DNA from: GCA-003244245 sp050699835
GTDB taxonomy: Bacteria > Actinomycetota > Actinomycetes > Mycobacteriales > Pseudonocardiaceae
Reading direction: 5' to 3'
NCBI GenBank assembly: GCA_050699835.1
Contig: JBOHFW010000088.1
Coordinates: forward strand, 1 to 5,248
DNA length: 5,248 bases
Made by a program: the position numbers and the translations under genes. Under the pieces are notes generated by a model. It was not told the origin of the DNA and searched no databases. It saw only the letters and a program-made list of their open reading frames with translations. Every line of letters starts with the position of its first letter. Positions within the stretch are counted from its first letter, which is position 1. This document shows, piece after piece, positions 4,268-5,248 of this stretch.

Positions 4268-5248
4268 TCAGCGGTCCCTGTCCTCGCCAAACCGGGAGGC
4301 GCGGTCCTCTCCGAGCGGGGCCTCCTGCGATGGGCGGGCGACCGGTGGCGCCGGCGGCCAGGACGGGGTCGGCGGTTCAGTCGCTGAGCGCCACCCCGGC
4401 GGTGCACCGTAATTCGGCGGAAGGCCGCCTTGATCCGGGCTCGGCGTCGGTTGCCCAGGCCCACCACCGTTAACGCCCCCGGTCGGGTAAGCCGGATGCG
4501 GTCCCGCGCCGTTGGGACCGGGATGTCCCGGCGGGGGGTGCGGCGGCGGGCCGCCGGGTAGGTCGTCCGCGCCCGGCGCGACACCTACCGGCGTGGGCTC
4601 CCGTCTCGGCTGACCCGGAGGCCACGGCTCGCCACGTTCCTTGGCCAGCTCACCGGCGGTCTTGATCGGCGGCTTGTCCGACGGGGTCCGACCGCCGAAG
4701 TCGTTGAACGCGGTGATCCGCGGTCGCTTCTCCACCCGGTTGAACACCCGCTCGAGATCTTTGCGGTGCAGCGTCTCCCGTTCCAGCAGCTCCACGACCA
4801 GCTCGTCGAGGACGTCACGGTAGGCATTGAGGATCTCCCATGCCTCGGTGTGGGCCGCCTCGATGAGCGCTCGCACCTCCTCGTCGATCTCGTGCGCCAC
4901 CTCAAGGGAGTAGTCCGGTTGCCGGCCGGCGGAGCGGCCCAGGAACGGGTCACCCTGCTCCTGGCCGTACTTCACCGCGCCCAAGCGCGCGCTCATGCCG
5001 TACTCGGTGACCATCGAGCGGGCGATCTTGGTGGCCTGCTCGATGTCCGAGGACGCGCCGGTGGTCGGCTCGTGGAACACCAGCTCCTCCGCCGAGCGTC
5101 CACCCAGCGCGAACACCAGCCGGGCGATCATCTCCGACCGGGTCATCATCTGCTTGTCGTCCTCGGGCACCACGAGCGCGTGCCCGCCGGTGCGGCCGCG
5201 AGGCAGGATCGTCAGCTTGTACACCGGGTCGATGTCGGGCATCGCCCA
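4268..5248 (-). CDS. ftsH: ATP-dependent zinc metalloprotease FtsH, C-terminal part (cut by window edge)
   Basis: FtsH is a membrane-anchored AAA+ protease that degrades misfolded membrane proteins and selected cytosolic regulators. Only the last 326 residues are here. The first visible residues, WAMPDIDPVYKLTILPRG, normally follow closely on the HEAGH zinc site, which must lie just outside the window with the ATPase domain and membrane helices. What remains of the M41 peptidase domain includes GGRSAEELVF (49-58) and TTGASSDIEQATKIARSMV (62-80); D68 is the expected third zinc ligand. MSARLGAVKYG and a helical EVAHEIDEEVRALIEAAHTE stretch follow, then ERETLHRKDLERVF. After about residue 175 the chain becomes a long Pro/Gly-rich, probably disordered tail of some 150 residues ending GEDRASRFGEDRDR, as is usual in actinobacteria. 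The gene precedes folE by 61 nt on the same strand, an arrangement also seen in mycobacteria, where the two may be cotranscribed. Confidence 0.97.
   Translation of the reverse strand, partial: WAMPDIDPVYKLTILPRGRTGGHALVVPEDDKQMMTRSEMIARLVFALGGRSAEELVFHEPTTGASSDIEQATKIARSMVTEYGMSARLGAVKYGQEQGDPFLGRSAGRQPDYSLEVAHEIDEEVRALIEAAHTEAWEILNAYRDVLDELVVELLERETLHRKDLERVFNRVEKRPRITAFNDFGGRTPSDKPPIKTAGELAKERGEPWPPGQPRREPTPVGVAPGADDLPGGPPPHPPPGHPGPNGAGPHPAYPTGGVNGGGPGQPTPSPDQGGLPPNYGAPPGWRSATEPPTPSWPPAPPVARPSQEAPLGEDRASRFGEDRDR

Noticed and set aside
3721..4473. 250-codon plus-strand frame opposite folE and the ftsH end
   Set aside because: Antisense shadow with no recognisable motif, crossing a real gene boundary.
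4207..4584. N-terminal extension of FolE to 4584
   Set aside because: The extension is an arginine/proline-rich shadow of the ftsH 3' end; the ATG at 4206 has a good ribosome binding site and gives the family length.
1..5248. CRISPR array, tRNA or rRNA gene, toxin-antitoxin pair or other defence module
   Set aside because: No regularly spaced repeat array, no cloverleaf or rRNA-like sequence, and no intact accessory gene pair could be seen on either strand.

Overview
The window is high-GC DNA from an actinobacterium, probably a Pseudonocardiaceae-like or related filamentous genus. This is inferred from the strong G/C bias at third codon positions, the GTG starts, the proline-rich FtsH tail, the ftsH-folE-folP-folB-folK-DUF3180 gene order known from mycobacteria and relatives, and a DUF397 relic. 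DUF397 is a family largely confined to actinomycetes.

The right three quarters (about 1350-5248, all on the minus strand) is one tightly packed housekeeping run. It holds the C-terminal part of the membrane protease FtsH (cut by the window edge), then folE (GTP cyclohydrolase I), folP (dihydropteroate synthase), folB (dihydroneopterin aldolase), folK (HPPK) and a four-helix DUF3180 membrane protein. The four fol products cover GTP to dihydroneopterin triphosphate, then dihydroneopterin to 6-hydroxymethyl-dihydropterin, its pyrophosphate, and dihydropteroate. The only step between them not seen here is removal of phosphate from dihydroneopterin triphosphate. The junctions are coupled: folP/folB and folK/DUF3180 share a 4-base GTGA overlap, and the folE stop codon lies inside a 10-base Shine-Dalgarno sequence for folP. 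Only folB/folK has a real gap (49 nt). That gap is also where strand composition flips abruptly and a canonical G-quadruplex motif occurs.

The left quarter (1 to about 1350) is different: sparse and decayed. It contains a DUF397 relic with a frameshift and an in-frame stop (about 43-215), roughly 500 bp with no supportable gene but with a 21-bp direct repeat and two inverted repeats, and a P-loop kinase pseudogene on the plus strand (730 to about 1160) that has lost its arginine-rich segment. Just past the end of DUF3180 are two copies of a 14-bp sequence 21 bp apart, a perfect 10-bp palindrome, and a doubtful 73-codon ORF. In mycobacteria the genes after the DUF3180 gene continue to panC/panD; here that continuation is missing, so the end of DUF3180 looks like a synteny breakpoint next to eroded accessory DNA.

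I found no convincing undescribed multi-gene system. The most useful leads are the breakpoint with its 21-bp-spaced repeat (possibly an insertion-sequence end), the two pseudogenes, and the RNA-level features of the fol operon.
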